The translations under genes and the position numbers were made by a program. Positions 7,101-9,850 of a stretch of 9,850 bases of DNA are shown piece after piece; the stretch's first letter is position 1, and each line of letters starts with the position of its first letter. The stretch spans positions 1-9,850 of the forward strand of contig CAIZGA010000313.1 in NCBI GenBank assembly GCA_903932385.1, written 5' to 3'. The notes beneath the pieces are model-generated. The model saw only the letters and a program-made list of their open reading frames with translations. It was not told the origin of the DNA and did not search any database. The DNA is from an uncultured Acidobacteriota bacterium. Lineage in GTDB: Bacteria; Acidobacteriota; Terriglobia; Terriglobales; Acidobacteriaceae.

Positions 7101-7877
7101 CACCGCGCCGAGGATTCGCCATCGCGTTATTCATTCGGCGAACTATTTTCTGCGTGGACTCCCTTCGGATTCCTGGTCGCATGTGTTTTGCTTTGGGGAA
7201 ATCTTCAGCACTGGCTGAACGCGCCCACACGTGCAATTCCATGGCCCGGCTTGAACGACCTCGTCATGCGTATGCCGCCCATCGTCAACTCACCCGCGCC
7301 GTATCATGCGATATTCAATTTCAATTGGCTCTCCGCATCCGGAACTGCCTGCTTGGTGGCCACACTGCTCTCTGCATTATTTCTGCGGATGTCACCTGCG
7401 GACTTTGTAAAGTGTTTTCTCGCGGTCGTTCGCCAACTCGCGTTGCCCACAGTCACCATTGCTTCGGTGCTGGGCATGGCCTTTCTGATGAACTACTGCG
7501 GCGCCACGGCAACGCTCGGCCTCGCATTCGCCGCCACCGGCGCGGTTTTTCCGTTCTTCAGCGCCATGCTGGGTTGGGTGGGAGTCTTTCTCACCGGATC
7601 GGACACTTCCGCCAACGCACTCTTCGGCAATCTGCAGGTCATCACCGCGCAACGGCTTGGATTTTCGCCCGTGCTGATGGCGGCGGCCAATTCTGCCGGA
7701 GGTGTGATGGGGAAAATGATCAGCGTGCAAACCATCGCCATCGCCGCCGCAGCCACCGGCATGGCCCACGTAGATCAGTCGCGCCTCTTCCGTTCCATGT
7801 TGAAGCACAGCCTGCTGCTCGCCAGCCTGACGGGCGGAATTGTTCTTGTCTATGCGTATGCGTTTGGAATGCGTTGA
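4164..7877 (+). CDS. Fusion: exported GH63/MGH-like glycosidase plus full-length LctP-family permease
   Basis: One uninterrupted frame of 1237 residues. Residues 1-31 are a signal peptide (hydrophobic KIFVLIILL, cleavage after AYA), then a Ser/Ala-rich linker and RGWNTWDV. About 290-665 is a six-hairpin glycosidase of the GH63/mannosylglycerate-hydrolase type: FDWDTFF (317-323), ESGLDNSP with probable acid Asp445, YWRGRIW (585-591) and VHENY with probable base Glu634. From about 681 to the end it follows E. coli LldP throughout: SALLASLPV, GGFLEGAAGFGAPVA (Glu810), NTSPVAFGSIGIP, GVFLTGSDTSANALF (about 1141-1154, Asp1147) and a hydrophobic C-terminus. LctP proteins import lactate or glycolate with protons. 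The LctP part alone is 557 residues, normal for the family, so both modules look complete. Basic YRK (715-717) after its first helix suggests an outside N-terminus, compatible with an exported hydrolase. It may be one protein or two (see the TTG site at 6193-6206). Domain calls are firm; glycoside substrate and acid are unknown. Confidence 0.88.
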   Translation: MQSLNSYRALVAIKIFVLIILLSTFTTSAYAQANASASADALRFPSRSSSASPSNLSYTPSSAEYRAVQQHLARGWNTWDVHSVATEVLLPEGLAIHLGMQHNGTEGGDNLLRDELIGRKNTGEEQVFPGPHSWDGSYSEMRVTWKGHSWRLQNAHDGNDLVMLATPLPSKPVSVLPPTIVFSVNFLWDRAGTVLHHADFIETHGDSGIVSIYCTCSNAERGNANIPVESAYFSTDFIAPVGISTGHARSIAEIQAAVDRQKKLYEQGIAAAGKSGPLVDAIETTLGWDTIYEPTSKRVISPVSRMWSVGWGGYVIFDWDTFFAATMAGVGDRDLAYADAIETLHESTAQGFVPNYGRAGGWKSTDRSEPPVGAITVLGLYQKYHDRWFIQETFQPLLNWNRWWAEHRDIQGYLTWGSDGENQPANFDDGAVGNRVGAILESGLDNSPMYDSVTYDEKTHLLEYADVGLMSMYISECDALATMADALQKSAEATELRQRADRYRAKLATLWSEKDGIFLNRDLHTGQSITRLSPTNFYPLLAKAATPQQAHTMIQKHLLNPDEFWGEWVIPSIERNDPAFKDQNYWRGRIWGPMNFLVYLGLRNYDDASTRAEFAQKSYSLFLKEWTQNGHVHENYNAILGVGDDVGSSDRFYHWGALLGYIEYMEQASPAQHQYFWRCRLIWNQTYLLFGHGLAFSALLASLPVLALLLLLGVYRKPSWMASPIAFLVALLVAIFAYRMPIASALSSAAYGAAFGIFPILWIIFWALVLFRITLHTGKFEIIKNSIGHLTDDPRLQALLIAVAFGGFLEGAAGFGAPVAIAAAMMIGLGFSAYNASTICLLANTSPVAFGSIGIPVITLAGITALPLSKLSAAVGEVCSPITFILPIYIIIAVGGLQAASGIWLPLLVTGAVFGGVQLIVSTHIGPQLTDILASLSTLLALILLLKLRRFSAAEANRSKEQSAIQNAFAGKVVVDGRDHRAEDSPSRYSFGELFSAWTPFGFLVACVLLWGNLQHWLNAPTRAIPWPGLNDLVMRMPPIVNSPAPYHAIFNFNWLSASGTACLVATLLSALFLRMSPADFVKCFLAVVRQLALPTVTIASVLGMAFLMNYCGATATLGLAFAATGAVFPFFSAMLGWVGVFLTGSDTSANALFGNLQVITAQRLGFSPVLMAAANSAGGVMGKMISVQTIAIAAAATGMAHVDQSRLFRSMLKHSLLLASLTGGIVLVYAYAFGMR
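6193..6206 (+). promoter_or_regulatory. lctP: Possible internal ribosome binding site and TTG start for a separate LctP protein
   Basis: GGAG at 6193-6196 is followed, seven bases later, by an in-frame TTG at 6204-6206. Translation from it would begin (M)IWNQTY, close to the way stand-alone LctP proteins begin, and would give 557 residues, near the 551 of E. coli LldP. No stop codon separates it from the glycosidase frame. It may be the relic of a former gene boundary, or an internal start that makes permease alone in addition to the fusion. Confidence 0.45.
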
Positions 7878-7880
7878 TGA

Positions 7881-9797
7881 TTAGCGTTTGGCCGGCTTCA
7901 GCGCGGCAGCTTTTTTACTCTTGCGCGCTGCCGGTTTGCGATTTGTTGATTCGCAGCTGACGACCTGGTTGCGGCCATCATGCTTCGCTTTGTACAACGC
8001 TTTGTCCGCGTGCCGGATAATCGTCACCGGCAGTTGACCGCGCTTCGGCAGCATGGAGCAGCAGCCCACCGAGACAGTCGCAATCCGCGATGGGTTGTTC
8101 ATGGATAAATTCGCCGTGTGTCGAATCTTTCGGCTGCGAACAGCCTCGCAAATTTCTTCTGCAATCGTGCCGGCGCCATGTGCGTCGGTGTTGGGCAGAA
8201 TGATGGCGAACTCTTCACCGCCATAGCGTGCCACCAGGTCGCCGGGCCGCACCACCACATCCAACGCAGCTTCCGCCAACTGCCGCAGGCAGGAGTCGCC
8301 GCGCAGATGCCCATAGGTGTCATTGTAGTTTTTGAAAAAGTCGGCATCCACCAGCAACAGGGAGATGGGTAGCTTACTGCGCATGGCGCGTCGCCACTCT
8401 TCATCCAGCACTTCGTCAAATCGCCGGCGATTGGCCACACCCGTCAGCGGGTCTTCCACCGCCAACGCTTCCGCCTCTTCGTACGCCTGCTGCAATTGTT
8501 GCTCGGCCTGTTTGCGCTCGGAAATGTCGCGCATCATACTCAGCACGCCCGCCGGCAACTGGGTCGCCTGGTCGCGGTACAGCCGCATACTTACTTCCAC
8601 CCAGATGTAGCTGCCGTCTTTCCTGCGTGCGCGGTACTGCATGCGGCTCTCGCCACTGCCCACGCGCATTTCCTGCATTAGTTTTTGCAGGGTCGGACGG
8701 TCATCGGGATGCGCAATCTCAGTGATGTCATGCCCGATGAGTTCCTTCGGCTCCCATCCCAGCATCTTTATCACTGCCGGAGAGACATACGTGCGCAGCC
8801 CGTCCGTGTCAGAGAGTACGATGCTGTCTCGCGAATTCTCCGTCACCAGCGAATACATGGAGAGCGAACGCTGCAGGCTCTTCTCATTGTTGTGCAGGTT
8901 TTCCATCACTACGGAGATGGCGTACAGCATGAACATCGCGCCGGCAACAAAGCACTGCAGGTAGACGGATTGCTGCACGGTGGTCAGGTTGGTGTCTGCA
9001 CCCAGCGGCCCCATGTGGTGCAGCGTGAAACTGCCGCCAACAATCGCAACGAAGATGGTCGCCAGCGCAGCCCATCCCAGCGATGTCTGCAGCAACAGCA
9101 TCACCAGCAGCGGATACAGCAGAAACAACAGCGGCTGCTGATACTGCTGCGAGAACAACGCCAGCGTCGCCACGATGAAGGCAATCATGAAGGCAAGATG
9201 GCGGCCCCAATTAATCTCATCGCGATAACGCAGCCGAAGCACGGCAACGCAGGTCGGCGTTGTGATGGCCAGTCCCAGACCGTCAATTCGCACCCAATCC
9301 AGCATGCTGCGCAGGATGGTTGTAGTCGGTTGCCCTTGAAATATATTGATGGCGTAGAAGATGAGGCAGGGAACAACCGGGCCCAGAATCACAGCGAAGG
9401 CGGTAAACCGCAGCAGGTACCACGGGCTGGTAAATTGCGGCAGGTCAGTGGAGCGGCGTCGCAGCAGCAGGGCCGCTGTCAACACTTCCACCATGTCCAG
9501 GAAATGCAGCTCGAAGTTTCGGCCCCACGCGGACCCGGTCAGATATCCGGAAAGCACCAGCGCAGCGTACCCGGCAGCGGAGTAAGACACCCAACGCCAG
9601 CGCGGAGCCAGCAGCAACACAGCCAGCAGAAGGCCGTTCGCAATCCAGATAATATTTTCGCCGCTGGAGCTGTTGTCGAATTTGACGACGATATAGGCCG
9701 CAAGTGTCACCCAGAAGAAGACGGCCAGTAGCCGTGCAAGTGGGTGGTTCAGGCCCGAGAGACGAGCCTGCGGCTGATTGTCGGTCTCTGCATGCAT
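7881..9797 (-). CDS. Membrane diguanylate cyclase with MASE1, PAS and GGDEF domains
   Basis: A 638-residue protein that should make cyclic di-GMP from two GTP in response to a signal sensed at the membrane or by its PAS domain. Residues about 20-300 are hydrophobic and fit a MASE1 sensor with some eight to ten helices. A PAS domain follows from about 313 to 430 (SMYSLVTENSRDSI, MLGWEPKELIGHD, HPDDR, RRKDGSYIWVEV), with a PAC-like end MMRDISERK and a short coiled coil. The GGDEF domain starts at DPLTGVANRRRFD (449). The active site is GGEEF (526-530), and RPGD (517-520), five residues before it, is an intact inhibitory I-site, so the enzyme should be active and product-inhibited. There is no EAL domain. 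The last 20 residues hold nine Lys/Arg and six Ala, an unusual basic tail. The ATG at 9797 has only a weak AGG upstream. It ends 3 bases from the stop of the convergent fusion gene and looks functionally unrelated to it. Confidence 0.93.
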   Translation of the reverse strand: MHAETDNQPQARLSGLNHPLARLLAVFFWVTLAAYIVVKFDNSSSGENIIWIANGLLLAVLLLAPRWRWVSYSAAGYAALVLSGYLTGSAWGRNFELHFLDMVEVLTAALLLRRRSTDLPQFTSPWYLLRFTAFAVILGPVVPCLIFYAINIFQGQPTTTILRSMLDWVRIDGLGLAITTPTCVAVLRLRYRDEINWGRHLAFMIAFIVATLALFSQQYQQPLLFLLYPLLVMLLLQTSLGWAALATIFVAIVGGSFTLHHMGPLGADTNLTTVQQSVYLQCFVAGAMFMLYAISVVMENLHNNEKSLQRSLSMYSLVTENSRDSIVLSDTDGLRTYVSPAVIKMLGWEPKELIGHDITEIAHPDDRPTLQKLMQEMRVGSGESRMQYRARRKDGSYIWVEVSMRLYRDQATQLPAGVLSMMRDISERKQAEQQLQQAYEEAEALAVEDPLTGVANRRRFDEVLDEEWRRAMRSKLPISLLLVDADFFKNYNDTYGHLRGDSCLRQLAEAALDVVVRPGDLVARYGGEEFAIILPNTDAHGAGTIAEEICEAVRSRKIRHTANLSMNNPSRIATVSVGCCSMLPKRGQLPVTIIRHADKALYKAKHDGRNQVVSCESTNRKPAARKSKKAAALKPAKR

Positions 9798-9850
9798 CGC
9801 GCCTGTCTTTTGGCCGGCCGGTTCTTCAAAGGGGGCAGAAATTAGTCAGC

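Noticed and set aside
7154..7960. 268-codon open frame on the plus strand
   Set aside because: It overlaps the LctP domain in another frame and has no family features, whereas the LctP frame matches throughout.
8685..9731. 348-codon open frame on the plus strand
   Set aside because: It is antisense to the MASE1 and PAS part of the diguanylate cyclase; the Gln/His/Arg-rich product is typical of a shadow frame.

Overview
The window is a stretch of bacterial chromosome, coding on both strands. Gene families and codon use (mid-to-high GC, G/C-rich third positions) suggest a free-living Gram-negative soil heterotroph. The look of the DUF2961/GH172, GRP-transporter and GH63-like proteins makes an acidobacterium (Terriglobia type) my best guess, but that is an inference and no marker gene is present.

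Layout, left to right. (1) 1-616, minus strand: the first 205 codons of a catalase-peroxidase (katG), cut by the window edge. (2) 617-818: a divergent spacer with a 7-bp inverted repeat and a consensus -35 box. (3) 819-1976, plus: a secreted DUF2961/GH172 glycosidase. (4) 1987-2916, minus: a ribokinase (rbsK). (5) 2947-3960, minus: a ten-helix GRP/ureide-permease-type sugar transporter, 30 bp upstream of rbsK and probably in one operon with it. (6) 3961-4163: a second divergent spacer with a perfect CTGTATACAG palindrome. (7) 4164-7877, plus: one uninterrupted 1237-codon frame joining an exported GH63/mannosylglycerate-hydrolase-like glycosidase to a complete LctP-family 2-hydroxyacid (lactate/glycolate) permease. 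(8) 7881-9797, minus: a membrane MASE1-PAS-GGDEF diguanylate cyclase.

The middle block (819-7877) reads as a carbohydrate scavenging locus. GH172 would release a furanose outside the cytoplasm, the GRP transporter would import a sugar, and RbsK would phosphorylate it. The divergent fusion protein would cleave a second glycoside and may take up its acid moiety itself. KatG and the diguanylate cyclase are probably unrelated neighbours.

The most unusual item is the hydrolase-permease fusion. Enzymes related to its N-terminal half release glycerate from mannosyl- or glucosyl-glycerate, and LctP permeases carry small 2-hydroxymonocarboxylates, so the fusion could couple hydrolysis to uptake. At the junction there is also a TTG codon, preceded by GGAG with 7-nt spacing, from which a normal full-length LctP protein (557 aa) could be made separately.
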